DNA of 64,000 nt, taken from Actinobacillus lignieresii. Its GTDB lineage: Bacteria; Pseudomonadota; Gammaproteobacteria; Enterobacterales; Pasteurellaceae. The position numbers and the translations under genes are program-made. Each line of letters starts with the position of its first letter. The stretch's first letter is position 1. The DNA lies in assembly GCF_900444945.1 (NCBI RefSeq), contig NZ_UFRM01000001.1, positions 382,501-446,500 on the forward strand, in the 5' to 3' direction. This document shows, in pieces, positions 46,322 to 55,945 of the stretch. The notes under the pieces were generated by a model. The model saw only the letters and a list, made by a program, of their open reading frames with translations. It made no database searches and was not told where the DNA came from.

Positions 46322-47072
46322 TAATCATCCCCCTTAAGTTTGTTAAGTCTTTGCCAATAAACATCACGGCAGCGGTAAACACATTGCTTGCATCGGGCAC
46401 GCCGTTTTGCAACTGCATTGCGACCTGCGTCAATTCTGCCTGCATTTCGAATACGTAAGTTTCTGCAGAAGCAGATAACAAGCGGTCAGTTTTCTCGTTA
46501 TTTTTACGATCTCGTTCAACCTTTTTCGCTTTGAGCGCATTGATAATATCGCTCATGCCGCTTGATGCTGTTGCACTCGCTGTGGCGAGAGCATTGCGTA
46601 TTACGCCTTGCAACGTGCGTGCAGATTGAGGCGTAATATCCGCCTCTTTCGCAAATGCGGGCGAAGCAAGCGCAGTTGTTTTTACCATCTTCGTCTGTTC
46701 GATCGTTGCCGATGCCTTTGCGTAATCTAACGCCTGTTTAAAAGTCGGTTCGGGCAATAGCTCAGCAAGTGCTGATATTTTTTGCACAAAATCATCAGAA
46801 GTCGGCGAAGCTACCATCACGCAAATTACGTCTTGCGTACCGCTTGGGCGGTTTGTGTCGTTGTAATCTGTGAGCTTTGAAAAGAATGCTTTGACGGCAT
46901 TTTCGGGCGATAAATACTTGTTCGATTTTTCTTGCACACCGTGCGACCAATTGTGCACCCCAATTTTCACCCCAGTAAGCGTAAAATTAAGGGGCGTAGC
47001 ACGCCCCTTTTGATTATCTGCTAATGCTTGGCGAACCGATGCGGGTAATGCTATTTTCTTCTTAGCCCACAT
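46308..47072 (-). CDS. phage tail-region protein of unknown function
   Basis: 254 residues from the ATG at 47072, which follows AGGGG; an upstream in-frame start at 47159 would bury it further inside the previous gene. A domain around residues 25-110 (LNFTLTGVKIGVHNWSHGVQ; SPENAVKAFFSKLTDYND) is followed by a long Ala/Thr-rich helical part (LATASATASSGMSDIINAL) and FEMQAELTQVAMQLQNGV. I do not recognise a family. By position it lies between the fibre genes and the baseplate proteins of the HP1-like set. Confidence 0.6.
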   Translation of the reverse strand: MWAKKKIALPASVRQALADNQKGRATPLNFTLTGVKIGVHNWSHGVQEKSNKYLSPENAVKAFFSKLTDYNDTNRPSGTQDVICVMVASPTSDDFVQKISALAELLPEPTFKQALDYAKASATIEQTKMVKTTALASPAFAKEADITPQSARTLQGVIRNALATASATASSGMSDIINALKAKKVERDRKNNEKTDRLLSASAETYVFEMQAELTQVAMQLQNGVPDASNVFTAAVMFIGKDLTNLRGMINGLD

Positions 47073-47322
47073 TCTCGCCGAACCCCTGCGGATATTGTTT
47101 GCGATTAATCTCGCTCTGATACGCCGTTTTACAGTGCGCAGCATCAAAAAATAGAGCATTCACACATTTATAAGCAATGCTCCACTTGAGTTTCGGTTCC
47201 TTTGCTAAGATTGCACCACGGTAACAACGACTTGAGATTGTTTCGTCTGCTGCTCCAGCAAAGATTGCGTTAACGAGTTGATCAAGAGCAATCAATAAAT
47301 GATATAAGTATTTATTTTTCAT
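47062..47322 (-). CDS. small conserved phage protein
   Basis: 86 residues with an N-terminal LLIALDQLVNAIFAGAADETIS motif and a middle ALFFDAAHCKTAYQSE. Proteins with this layout recur in tail or lysis regions of many phages, but their role is unknown to me. Overlaps both neighbours, so co-translation is likely. Confidence 0.7.
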   Translation of the reverse strand: MKNKYLYHLLIALDQLVNAIFAGAADETISSRCYRGAILAKEPKLKWSIAYKCVNALFFDAAHCKTAYQSEINRKQYPQGFGENVG

Positions 47323-47944
47323 TTTTGTTTTCCTCTAAAAATTCTGCGTAAGTTTTTGACCAACCGATAGACCAGTCATAATCTATCGGGTTATCGCTAT
47401 TTTGTAATAGCACTTTATGCATATAAGCGTTTTCGTACATACTTGTTTTCAAATCTCGCACGGCATTCCAAACTGCAATAAAATCATTAAAATCAAGTAG
47501 ATAAACTGTATTGTCTGCACAGATTAAACTAAATCTTTGCTCTTTGCCGTTTAAGTCAAAATCAGCTTTGATTTGCACTAAGTTATCTTGACCGGTTTTG
47601 TCTGTATCTACCCATTTATTGATTTGTTTGATATAGACGCCACCATTTACGCAATAATCACGCTTAGCGTTAATTAATTGACAAACGTGCTGTTTATGTT
47701 CGTTGATTAATTTTTGTTGTTTATCTTTGTCTAGCACCCAGCTTTTACCGTTAAAAATATAAGCTATCCCCGGTTTTGGTTTGCTTAATGTAAGCATGTT
47801 ATTTTCAAAGATGATTTCACACCCGTTTTCTAAACCTTCGGTAAATTGTTTATATTGTTCTTCGCTAATAGGTAAAGCCAAATCGGGTATAATATTAATC
47901 TCTTCAATCAGAAATGATTTTTTATCTAAGTCATAAAAATACAT
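47312..47944 (-). CDS. tail fibre assembly-like protein (DUF4376-like)
   Basis: 210 residues. The N-terminal half resembles tail-fibre assembly proteins (PISEEQYKQFTEGLENGCEI; KPGIAYIFNGKSWV). The C-terminal half (INAKRDYCVNGGVYIKQINKW; IKADFDLNGKEQ) is like the DUF4376 domain found attached to fibre chaperones. It lies 8 bases after the fibre gene, the usual place for its dedicated chaperone. Confidence 0.75.
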   Translation of the reverse strand: MYFYDLDKKSFLIEEINIIPDLALPISEEQYKQFTEGLENGCEIIFENNMLTLSKPKPGIAYIFNGKSWVLDKDKQQKLINEHKQHVCQLINAKRDYCVNGGVYIKQINKWVDTDKTGQDNLVQIKADFDLNGKEQRFSLICADNTVYLLDFNDFIAVWNAVRDLKTSMYENAYMHKVLLQNSDNPIDYDWSIGWSKTYAEFLEENKNEK

Positions 47945-47952
47945 ATATCCAC

Positions 47953-50100
47953 CTACTTAAAAACAGCACCATTTTGATATAACTGATTAAACAACAAGCC
48001 ATTTGCAATGCCGCCTTTTGCGTCACGAGCAGATATAAAACTCCCATTTGAGAACTGAAGGTCATTATGACCGTCTGAGTTACGATTGCTTCTACAGTCG
48101 ACATTAGTTACGACTACAGAAGAACCAAAATTAGCATTAACTGAAAATTCTGACCCACAAATCACAGATGAGTCAGATGCGTCCACTTTTGAGCCGTTTT
48201 TTGCATGTATACCTTTACTTTTCGCTATGATGCTTGATTGATTAACTGTCACTATCGCACATCTATCTGCCAGTATGCCTTGATTACAATCATTTAAATT
48301 AACTTTTGTGAAAGATACACTTCCTCCTAAGCAGTAAATTCCGACGGATTTAGCGTTTTGGATATTTATTTGATATCCTCCGACCCTTCCGCCTTCTTGG
48401 CATCTGATGCCATATCGATTAGCGTTGTTCAGCTCTGCGTAGTCACACCCGATTGCACTAGACGATAAGCAGACAATCGAGTCATTTTTGCAGTTATCTG
48501 CTACACCTCTTTCAAAATTTATAATTGAGCAACCAAATGCTGATACTCCATCATGAGAACCAGCACAACGTCCACCTTGTGCGTTCATTTTTGATGCTCC
48601 AGCAGCAGCGTAACCGCTTTTTCCAGCGCCCTCAAAATAGGTGATGCGACAACTAATTGTGCTTGCTTCTCGAGCAAAGCAACCATAACCACCGGCATTA
48701 TTGATACCGCAATTACTCCAAATATGACCGGTGGAGTTTCTGTTACAGACATATCCATGTCTGTTTGTGCCATCGCCTGTTTCATCCATTTTAAATCGGC
48801 AAGCCAGTAATAACTGTTCCGAATTATCTCCGGCATAAAATGCTGGATACATCTCGGAAGATGTACCCTCAAAGTAAGCAATTTTAGTCAAAGACTCCCG
48901 ACTAATAATGACCTCAGGGTCTTCTGCGATCAGGTTTATCCAGCCTAGTTTTGATTGTCTTAAAATAACTTGCTCACGCATTACAAAACCGCTAAGTATT
49001 TTTATTGTTGCCGACAAACTATCGGGAGTATACTTGGATGAATTTGTACTATCGCCCACTTTATGAGTTTTTTTCGAAAAATTATTGGTCAAATATGATA
49101 TAGCATCGTTAATTGTTGCGAAATCTCCTTGATTCCCTACTGTCACAGTTACATTAGAGTTTAATAAATCTAATGTTAAATCTAATGTATCTTTTTTAGT
49201 TTTAAATGTACCGTTAAAGTAAATTTTCACTTTAGGGATGGCATCAACAAAATAGACTCCATTTAATAAATTAACATAGTTCACTTTTAATTTTTCTAGT
49301 GCATTAAAGGCTTCGGTGTCATTGTTTTTCCCATTGCCAAATGCTCCAAAATCGAAAGGTGTAATTTGCTGGTAAACTCGTTTCCATCTTTGCCCATTTG
49401 TTGTCACAATCACAGTACCACTATTATCAGCGGTCGTTTTATCATTCAAATCCGAATAAAACTCCCCACCACCCACATTTGAGCCGGCATAATAACCACG
49501 CACTAAAATGCGCTGATTGTCTTCTGTTGGCTCAATTGTGCGGAGTTCGGCGATTGATTCGCATTGACCAATTGCATTAAACCCCACAGGAGATTTAATA
49601 TATTCAAATTGATTGTTAACGATCTCAAATTTGTTATTAATGGTTACAAACTCATTAGTAAAATCCACTTGCCATGATTCGGCGGCAACATTGATTTGTG
49701 TTAATGCTTTTGCGCCAGTGAAATGTAAGATCATGTTACGGGTCATTGAGTTTCCGTATGTTTTACCTTTATTTTTACGTTTTTTAATAGTATCGGTAAA
49801 ACAAGCAACAGCTAGGATATTCTCACTTTTATTGATTAATCCAATATAGTTAAATTCAAAATCTCCGACATTTGAACCAAGTACAGCAGAGTACACAACT
49901 TTATTTTCGTCAATATAGCCGGCACGGCTAATATCTACACGATGTGCAATTTCTGTCGGCATCGTTAAATAACGATGCAAGTTATCAGCAGTTAATCCGC
50001 TGATATTACAAAAAATCATTTGGTCAAAAACTACCGGTTGATTCTTTGCTGTTTGCTGTGCAACATATTTTTCAAAATCTGAACTGGCTAACATTGTCAT
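47953..50100 (-). CDS. phage tail fibre with beta-helix receptor-binding part
   Basis: 715 residues. The N-terminal 170 residues are the phage tail-fibre attachment domain (SSDFEKYVAQQTAKNQPVVFDQM; LTADNLHRYLTMP). The middle and C-terminal part, from about residue 300, has repeating short strands with stacked Asn/Gly/Ser (GIRCQEGGRVGGYQINIQNA; GIYCLGGSVSFTKVNLNDCN; GIHAKNGSKVDASDSSVICG), a right-handed beta-helix as in tailspikes. It may bind or degrade surface polysaccharide, but no catalytic residues can be assigned. Host-range determinant by analogy. Confidence 0.85.
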   Translation of the reverse strand: MTMLASSDFEKYVAQQTAKNQPVVFDQMIFCNISGLTADNLHRYLTMPTEIAHRVDISRAGYIDENKVVYSAVLGSNVGDFEFNYIGLINKSENILAVACFTDTIKKRKNKGKTYGNSMTRNMILHFTGAKALTQINVAAESWQVDFTNEFVTINNKFEIVNNQFEYIKSPVGFNAIGQCESIAELRTIEPTEDNQRILVRGYYAGSNVGGGEFYSDLNDKTTADNSGTVIVTTNGQRWKRVYQQITPFDFGAFGNGKNNDTEAFNALEKLKVNYVNLLNGVYFVDAIPKVKIYFNGTFKTKKDTLDLTLDLLNSNVTVTVGNQGDFATINDAISYLTNNFSKKTHKVGDSTNSSKYTPDSLSATIKILSGFVMREQVILRQSKLGWINLIAEDPEVIISRESLTKIAYFEGTSSEMYPAFYAGDNSEQLLLACRFKMDETGDGTNRHGYVCNRNSTGHIWSNCGINNAGGYGCFAREASTISCRITYFEGAGKSGYAAAGASKMNAQGGRCAGSHDGVSAFGCSIINFERGVADNCKNDSIVCLSSSAIGCDYAELNNANRYGIRCQEGGRVGGYQINIQNAKSVGIYCLGGSVSFTKVNLNDCNQGILADRCAIVTVNQSSIIAKSKGIHAKNGSKVDASDSSVICGSEFSVNANFGSSVVVTNVDCRSNRNSDGHNDLQFSNGSFISARDAKGGIANGLLFNQLYQNGAVFK

Positions 50101-50120
50101 AATGTTAATATCCTTTTTTG

Positions 50121-50657
50121 TTATAATTTTATTTCAAGTTCGTCACAGTAATAAGTGTGACCAAATTCTGCATAATGCAAATAAATTTCTATGGTGTTCT
50201 CGGTCAAAAACGAATAACGCCGACAAGTTCTGCCGTACTTACGAATAATTTCATAAATCAGTTGATCGTTTTGCGATAATTGTCCGTCGGTTAAAATTAA
50301 GTGAATAATATCGAAATCAAGCCCTTCAAATCGTTCTTTAATTTCTACTTTCCCTATCTCTAAACGTTCGAAAATATTTTTAAAACCAATTACGCTGCCT
50401 GCTTCCTTTGCGTTAATAAAGGCGTATTTAACCCGTTTTCTATATAAACTTAATGGCTCATTATCGAATCGATTAATATCACGCTGATAAGCAATTAAAT
50501 TTAAAATAAAAACAGGGCAATTCTCTTCATCAAAAATTTGAAAAGGGAACACGAGCGTTTTAAACGTTAAATCCCACCATTTTTTGAAAAGTGTAGCCAG
50601 TTTATTCAGCTCACCTTTATTCATCCAAAAAGGTAATTTAATCTCAATCATCTTCAC
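50121..50657 (-). CDS. phage baseplate protein I-like
   Basis: 178 residues placed between the J-like baseplate gene and the tail fibre, the position of gpI in P2. Segments such as [29 protein letters not shown] fit the tail protein I family. Overlaps the J-like gene by 14 bases. Confidence 0.75.
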   Translation of the reverse strand: MKMIEIKLPFWMNKGELNKLATLFKKWWDLTFKTLVFPFQIFDEENCPVFILNLIAYQRDINRFDNEPLSLYRKRVKYAFINAKEAGSVIGFKNIFERLEIGKVEIKERFEGLDFDIIHLILTDGQLSQNDQLIYEIIRKYGRTCRRYSFLTENTIEIYLHYAEFGHTYYCDELEIKL

Positions 50658-51810
50658 GCACCTGCAATTGTTTAATTCTAGGGATTGATAGATCTGTTAT
50701 TACGTCATCTTGCCCCCAATTTAAAGACTTAACTTGAGGATATTGCTCATGAATTTCTTCACCTAATTTTGACCAAGAAAAACGGCTATAAGGGTAAGTT
50801 TTCGTAACGGTATAATTGTTATTTTCTCTAAATGCGCAGCGGATCATTTGCGCTATATTGAATAAGAGTTCTTGTTTTTGTACGGCATCTAATTCTTCAT
50901 TAGAGAAATAAACACTTAAACTAATATCGCAATCTACTTCTGGCATTTGGAATGCTCTAATATCATCGCCATGGCCGTGATAACCATCATTCATTAAATA
51001 TTGATTAATACGATCGATATATGCTTGCGCAGCCACGCCAGTATCCAATAACAAATAAATATTTGCTGTTCCTGCGCCTCTCGGTGCGTCATGTAAAAAG
51101 TAAATTCGATCTACAGGGAGCTTTGCAATTTTCGCTACCAATGCTCGATACACGCTATCAATATGATGATCGCCAACACTGGAAAAAACCACTCGATAAC
51201 GCTCTCTTAGTTCTTCATCACTTTCATTATCAGTGCCTGGCGATAGCAACCAATCCGTCTGGTTTTCTACAGACTTGATACCGTTAATCGCAACAGGGAG
51301 TATTTTGTAGTACCCATCAGCAAGGTTAAAATCCGCTCCCGTTTGTTCGGCAATGACTTTGATGTTTTTACTTGTTTTTCCTGCGGGGATGTCGTCATCA
51401 AACTGAGTGATTAATTTGTATGTAATATCGTTAATTCGCTCTGTTTGTACGATAGTGCCCGCTGGGACTCGAATCGATATATCTGCATTTTCTTTTGTAA
51501 AAGTGATATACCCTTCGGCTTTTGTGGCGAGTAATCGCTCAATGCCAACTGCTGAGCAAAGTAAATCCAACCACTTACCCCTTGCAGTTTTCACAAATAA
51601 ATTTGGCAAGATACCTTCGATCAGCACGTCCGTGAGCCATTTCACGGGGGCGACGGCAATTGCAGTCACTAAGCGCCAGAATGGAGACATTTTGCTCGTG
51701 TTGGTAATTAATCCCGCTTCTTCTGTTAGCGTTTCAAACTGTTGCTTAATTTCGCTTTCTTCAACGGGCAAACCCTGATCGATCAGCAGTTCTTTAAATT
51801 CTTCGCTCAT
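50644..51810 (-). CDS. baseplate J-like protein
   Basis: 388 residues with the baseplate-J core: [74 protein letters not shown]. It forms baseplate wedges. Its first base is shared with the stop of the preceding small gene. Confidence 0.9.
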   Translation of the reverse strand: MSEEFKELLIDQGLPVEESEIKQQFETLTEEAGLITNTSKMSPFWRLVTAIAVAPVKWLTDVLIEGILPNLFVKTARGKWLDLLCSAVGIERLLATKAEGYITFTKENADISIRVPAGTIVQTERINDITYKLITQFDDDIPAGKTSKNIKVIAEQTGADFNLADGYYKILPVAINGIKSVENQTDWLLSPGTDNESDEELRERYRVVFSSVGDHHIDSVYRALVAKIAKLPVDRIYFLHDAPRGAGTANIYLLLDTGVAAQAYIDRINQYLMNDGYHGHGDDIRAFQMPEVDCDISLSVYFSNEELDAVQKQELLFNIAQMIRCAFRENNNYTVTKTYPYSRFSWSKLGEEIHEQYPQVKSLNWGQDDVITDLSIPRIKQLQVREDD

Positions 51811-52142
51811 TAATAACTTATCTCCAGTGCGTCTATTTGTCCAAAATCTACTGTCTCAGCAGTAAGCCATAATTTCCCGAGTTTCTCTTCTTCGATAGCG
51901 ATCGTGCCTGGTACTAATCGCTCATCTTCTTCAGCGAGCAAAATCATCTGCAAAAAAATATCGCTACGTAGCACGGGCGAGCGCTCAGCGATTAATGCCG
52001 TAACTAAACCGCTTTCCATTAGCGCATGTTTAATATCTTGCGCAATAGATACTCTGTTATCGCAAATAGTGGGGATATTTCCGCTATCTAGCGTTATATC
52101 CCCATCGGTAATGAGTAAATCTAAATATAGCTTTTCCGTCAT
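51810..52142 (-). CDS. DUF2590-like phage baseplate protein (gpW position)
   Basis: 110 acidic residues (LYLDLLITDGDITLDSGNIPTI; SIAQDIKHALMESGLVTALI; RSDIFLQMILLAEEDERLVPG), like the DUF2590 family of HP1-type phages and similar in pattern to gpW/gp25 wedge proteins. It lies between the tape measure and J-like genes, overlapping both. Confidence 0.78.
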   Translation of the reverse strand: MTEKLYLDLLITDGDITLDSGNIPTICDNRVSIAQDIKHALMESGLVTALIAERSPVLRSDIFLQMILLAEEDERLVPGTIAIEEEKLGKLWLTAETVDFGQIDALEISY

Positions 52143-54598
52143 TTCAGTTGATTATTGTCGTGTTGCTGTTGCATTACTGCTGCACTTACTTGTTTAACAA
52201 CATTCTCGGACGTAATGCCGTTAAAATGATAAGTATTGGTGTAAGTGACGTTCTGTTTATTAGTGCTTACATAAGATGCCGCTGTGCCTGTTTTCACTGT
52301 CCCGCCGTTTGGCTGAACAGAAGCGGGTAGTTGTGTATTGCTTGCTGGCACGGTGGCAACATTTGCCGCTTTCAGCATCATATTTGTAGTGCTCATAAAC
52401 GATGACTTACCTACATCTAAATTTTTGAGTTGGCTGTCGTTTACGATCAGTGGAATTTCGATGCCAAGCCCTAGCGTGTTTGAGACGGCATTCCATTTGC
52501 TGATAATCCAGTTCACCACGCCCAGGAATGTATTTTTGATACCCTCCCAGACTGAAATTGCAATATCTGCAAGTAACTTAAAGCCTTCGCCCAGCAAGCC
52601 AAGCCAATCATTATTGGTCCACGCTGTAACGAGTGCGTCCCAGTGTGAAAGAATCGCAGTTGTAACGCCTGCAAATACATCAACTAAGCCACTAATACCG
52701 ATCGCAATCAGCTCTACTACGCCAATTACCGCTTCAAATGCCACACCAAGCAATGCGCCTACCGTCTCGCCAACACTGCGGAATGTTTCCGCTGCGTCCG
52801 TTGCGCCACCTAAATTGCCTGTAATGCGCCCGATAGTTTCCATCACTCGGCTAAACGCCGCTTTCAGCATATCGAACGCTCGGTAAAGCGGGCTTAAATG
52901 CTCTGAAAATGTGCCGAAGCCTTTTTTCACACCCGCAAAGAAATCATCAAAATTATTGCGATACTTATAAATAAATACCCCAATCCCGATTAATGCGGCC
53001 ACAAATAAGCTCATTGGGCTAAAAAGCGCTAAGAAACCGACTTTCACTGCGGTAAGTGCCGCTGAAAATACCGTTTGGAATACGGCAATCGGGCCTGCTG
53101 CGAACGCTAAGCGCAGAATGCTCACACCTTTCAACAGTGCGCCGTAGAATCCCTTAAATAATCCTGCGATAGATAAAAATACGTTTTTAAGCGGAGCGAA
53201 GATCGCTAACACGCCGTTGCCGAGTGCTTTTAATGCGATTAATGGGTGCAACAGAATGCTTGATAGCGCTGTTGCCAATTTCGCTAACATCGCCAGCGGT
53301 GCACTTACACTTGCTAATAACACTGAGCCGATTAATTTAAACGGTACAAGCAACGCTAATGCACCGACTTTGACTAACCCAATCACACCCGATAGCACGG
53401 TGATAGATGCGGCAAGTGCGCCGAACCCAATCACGGCAAGTGCAATGTATCCCGCCCAACGTGCGATATTCTGATATTTGTTAAAGAACTCGGCGATACC
53501 TGCGCCCCAGTCTGCAATTTTATGAATAATTGGCTCAAGTTTTTTTAGCACGGCGGTGCCAATTGCAATTTTGACGTTATTAATGACTTGCGCTAATCGC
53601 TCCCAAGGTGAAGTCACCATTTTTGCAATTTTTGCGGCATCATCTAAATTTTTAATATCGCCAATTTCGCTAATATTGTCTTTAAGCTGATCGATTTTCG
53701 GTAAGAGATAAGTAATAACACTAACCGCTTCGTCCGTGCCGAATGCATCACGTAGCTTACGAGCTTCGACTTCATCGATCGTATCGCCGTAAGCGCCCCG
53801 AATTTGTCTTAAGATTTCAACAATTGGGCGCATACGCTTGTTTTCGTCCATAAAGTCGAGACCTAGCGCCTTCTTACCATATTGCGCTGAGCCGACCCCT
53901 TTTAAGAACGCCGCATATTTCGTCCCCGATTGCCCACCTGGCATCACACTTTGCAAGTTACCTAGAACCGCAAATTGTTCGGCCATCGCTACGCCTTTGG
54001 CTTGACCTGTTGCCATCAAGTTAGTAAATGCGTCTGAAAGCGATTTACCCGATGACTTGAACATATTCGCCGTGAGCGTGGCTTGACCTGCCATCATCTC
54101 GACCCATTTCGACTTGCCCATTTTGTCGGCTTCTTGTTGGAAAATGCCGTACATTGTTGAGAGATAAGATCCCATCTCTGCAACATCTGAGCCTGTTGCT
54201 TTCGCTAAGATATTTGAGCCTTTACTGAAAGAAATCAGCTCATTGTCGGTTAAACCGTCAATAGCACGAGCAATTTCATTCGTTGAATCCACCACATTTG
54301 CCGCAGCAATGCCGTATTCAGAGGAGAATTCAAGGGCGAACTCTTTCACTTTTTGCAAGCCAGAGGTTTCCACACCTGCGGCTGCAACATTCGCCATCAT
54401 ATTGTTAAATTCGATAGCGGGTTCAAGGGCGGATTTCATCGCCATGCCTGCACCAAATAAACCCGCAGCGCCCATACCGATATCGGAAATCGCCTTTTTG
54501 CCTTTTGCGCCCAGCGTATCAATTTGTTTCATCACGCCCTTTAATGGGCCCGACATCTGATCGGTTAGGCGGATAATGTAATCAAGAGTTTGTGACAC
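52139..54598 (-). CDS. phage tail tape measure protein
   Basis: 819 residues, the longest gene of the tail region. TP901-type core near the N-terminus (YIIRLTDQMSGPLKGVMKQI; AFTNLMATGQAKGVAMAEQF), a hydrophobic middle with several potential membrane segments (residues 380-560), and a small C-terminal domain. It fixes tail length and is probably ejected with the DNA. A GTG start at 54598 lies just after the stop of the frameshifted chaperone extension E'. Confidence 0.92.
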   Translation of the reverse strand: MSQTLDYIIRLTDQMSGPLKGVMKQIDTLGAKGKKAISDIGMGAAGLFGAGMAMKSALEPAIEFNNMMANVAAAGVETSGLQKVKEFALEFSSEYGIAAANVVDSTNEIARAIDGLTDNELISFSKGSNILAKATGSDVAEMGSYLSTMYGIFQQEADKMGKSKWVEMMAGQATLTANMFKSSGKSLSDAFTNLMATGQAKGVAMAEQFAVLGNLQSVMPGGQSGTKYAAFLKGVGSAQYGKKALGLDFMDENKRMRPIVEILRQIRGAYGDTIDEVEARKLRDAFGTDEAVSVITYLLPKIDQLKDNISEIGDIKNLDDAAKIAKMVTSPWERLAQVINNVKIAIGTAVLKKLEPIIHKIADWGAGIAEFFNKYQNIARWAGYIALAVIGFGALAASITVLSGVIGLVKVGALALLVPFKLIGSVLLASVSAPLAMLAKLATALSSILLHPLIALKALGNGVLAIFAPLKNVFLSIAGLFKGFYGALLKGVSILRLAFAAGPIAVFQTVFSAALTAVKVGFLALFSPMSLFVAALIGIGVFIYKYRNNFDDFFAGVKKGFGTFSEHLSPLYRAFDMLKAAFSRVMETIGRITGNLGGATDAAETFRSVGETVGALLGVAFEAVIGVVELIAIGISGLVDVFAGVTTAILSHWDALVTAWTNNDWLGLLGEGFKLLADIAISVWEGIKNTFLGVVNWIISKWNAVSNTLGLGIEIPLIVNDSQLKNLDVGKSSFMSTTNMMLKAANVATVPASNTQLPASVQPNGGTVKTGTAASYVSTNKQNVTYTNTYHFNGITSENVVKQVSAAVMQQQHDNNQLK

Positions 54599-54610
54599 TA
54601 TGTAATCATC

Positions 54611-54799
54611 TTAACTTCCTAGGGCTTGGCTAATTCCATTTGTGGTGGCGTTGGCTAAATTATCGAAATAATTTTTATGTAACCAGAGCGCACGCGCTAA
54701 ATTTGTCTCGCTGTTATCAGCGAAGGGTAGATAATGCATTCTGAGCGCAATCACTTGCGAGAAGCCATTGCGCTCAATGTTTTCTACCCTTTCGGCTAG
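54611..54799 (-). CDS. tail chaperone extension E', expressed by -1 frameshift from gpE
   Basis: An open frame in the -1 phase relative to gpE that follows directly after the slippery heptamer A AAA AAC. It encodes 62 residues beginning LAERVENIERNGFSQVIALR and containing SETNLARALWLHKNYFDNLAN, a recognisably phage-conserved segment. It has no good start codon of its own. The predicted fusion E-E' is 163 residues. P2 E/E' and lambda G/GT work the same way: the fusion binds the tape measure while E coats it. The tape measure gene follows immediately. Confidence 0.82.
   Translation of the reverse strand, partial: LAERVENIERNGFSQVIALRMHYLPFADNSETNLARALWLHKNYFDNLANATTNGISQALGS
54732..54766 (-). 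promoter_or_regulatory. stem-loop downstream of the frameshift site
   Basis: TGAGCGCAAT and ATTGCGCTCA form a perfect 10-bp stem with a 15-base loop, 32 bases after the slippery heptamer. GGCT in the loop could pair with AGCC just after the slip site, making a pseudoknot. This would be the stimulator, although the spacing is long. Confidence 0.5.
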
Positions 54800-55101
54800 T
54801 TTTTTAGTTTTAGCTCAAATTTGGGTTTGAATGCCGTATTCACTTCTTTCAGTAACGACATTGCAATATCGCTGTACGGTAAGAGCGTGAGTAACGTCTC
54901 ACGGTCATCTGGTGCAACAATCGCCTGCAAATAATCTTTCGCCGGTGTGAGTTTGTTGTCTTCACGGAATTCATTTAAGAATGCGTCATAAGCAGCATCA
55001 TCACGCACGAATGTTAATTCCACTTTGCCGTTTAATGTGACTGTCACGCTATTTTTAGTCGTGATGCCTAATTGCTCTAAAATGTTTTTTGCTTCTGCCA
55101 T
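54796..55101 (-). CDS. tail assembly chaperone gpE-like
   Basis: 101 residues (ILEQLGITTKNSVTVTLNGK; FVRDDAAYDAFLNEFREDNK), in the place of P2 gene E between the lysis genes and the tape measure. The gene ends CTA AAA AAC TAG, so the slippery A AAA AAC at 54799-54805 lies on the last two sense codons, giving a -1 frameshift into E'. Confidence 0.83.
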   Translation of the reverse strand: MAEAKNILEQLGITTKNSVTVTLNGKVELTFVRDDAAYDAFLNEFREDNKLTPAKDYLQAIVAPDDRETLLTLLPYSDIAMSLLKEVNTAFKPKFELKLKN

Positions 55102-55104
55102 GTT

Positions 55105-55410
55105 TTAGTCCTCTGTCTTCTTTGTGAATTTGTCAAAAAGCGGCACAAATCGACCGCTTGTAAGAATGTTTTGTTTTTCTTCAATACGATCTAAACGATG
55201 ACCCACGTCATTTTTTAAATCGCTGAATAAATCTTTGATTTCTGCTTTCATTTCCTGCATATCGGCTTTTTGCACGTAGTTTTTTGCTACATCATTTTCA
55301 AGTTTTGCAACTCGCTGAGCGTTCTCAGCGATCGATTTGTTGAAATGAAATGCAACGGGGATAAGCACGCCAGAAATGCAGATGCTGACTAATTGTGATA
55401 CTTCAATCAT
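55105..55410 (-). CDS. membrane-anchored coiled-coil phage protein
   Basis: 101 residues: one N-terminal membrane segment (LVSICISGVLIPVAFHF), then a charged heptad-like region (AENAQRVAKLENDVAKNYVQ; EIKDLFSDLKNDVGHRLDRI). It is coupled to the holin-like gene and may be a spanin-like or lysis-accessory protein; this is inferred from topology and place only. It contains one Apl-type uptake core. Confidence 0.65.
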   Translation of the reverse strand: MIEVSQLVSICISGVLIPVAFHFNKSIAENAQRVAKLENDVAKNYVQKADMQEMKAEIKDLFSDLKNDVGHRLDRIEEKQNILTSGRFVPLFDKFTKKTED

Positions 55411-55937
55411 TTAGCCCCCTTTGCGATAATCGCTTGTTTTTCGGCGCTGCCACGGCTTGAGCCGAGCCAGTATGCAAAAGCTTGCGTAAATGCGGTGGTT
55501 ACCGAACCGATAAGCAGATAAACAACTTCTTTGTTAGATTCGGGAACTTGGAAAGCCATCAAACCATAGATTGCACCGCTCACTGCGAGAAACAGAAGCA
55601 CGGTGAGCAATGGTGGCATAAAGTGCCCTTTGTGCACGCTACGTGCTTGTTGCAAGTCCGCAAGGCGTGATTTTTCTAAGTCTGCTTCAATTTTTAACTG
55701 ATTAATGCGAGATTGCTCTAAAAATTCCGCATGCTTTAATTGCATTTCTTGTAATTTCAGTGCTGCCTCTGGGTCGGTTTTTAACGCTTTCGCCACCGCT
55801 TCGGGCGAGTTATCTGTCCCCAGTGCGTCTGCAATTAATGCGCCCACACTTACGGCAATACCAGCGGGGCCTGCAAGCAACGGAGCAACGCCCGCGGCCA
55901 CTTTACCCACTGTTTTTGATAGTTCTTTCCAGTCCAT
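55407..55937 (-). CDS. holin-like three-segment membrane protein
   Basis: 176 residues. A glycine-rich N-terminal segment (GVAPLLAGPAGIAVSVGALI), a long amphipathic helix with many Glu/Lys (LQEMQLKHAEFLEQSRINQ) and two C-terminal membrane segments ending FAYWLGSSRGSAEKQ. It matches the 3TM holin family also known from gene transfer agents. It follows the lysozyme gene by 8 bases. Confidence 0.78.
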   Translation of the reverse strand: MDWKELSKTVGKVAAGVAPLLAGPAGIAVSVGALIADALGTDNSPEAVAKALKTDPEAALKLQEMQLKHAEFLEQSRINQLKIEADLEKSRLADLQQARSVHKGHFMPPLLTVLLFLAVSGAIYGLMAFQVPESNKEVVYLLIGSVTTAFTQAFAYWLGSSRGSAEKQAIIAKGAK

Positions 55938-55945
55938 TTAAATTC

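Noticed and set aside
54600..54795. Independent small gene after gpE starting at an internal GTG
   Set aside because: The only in-frame starts are poor, while a perfect slippery heptamer feeds this frame from gpE; frameshift expression is the better explanation.
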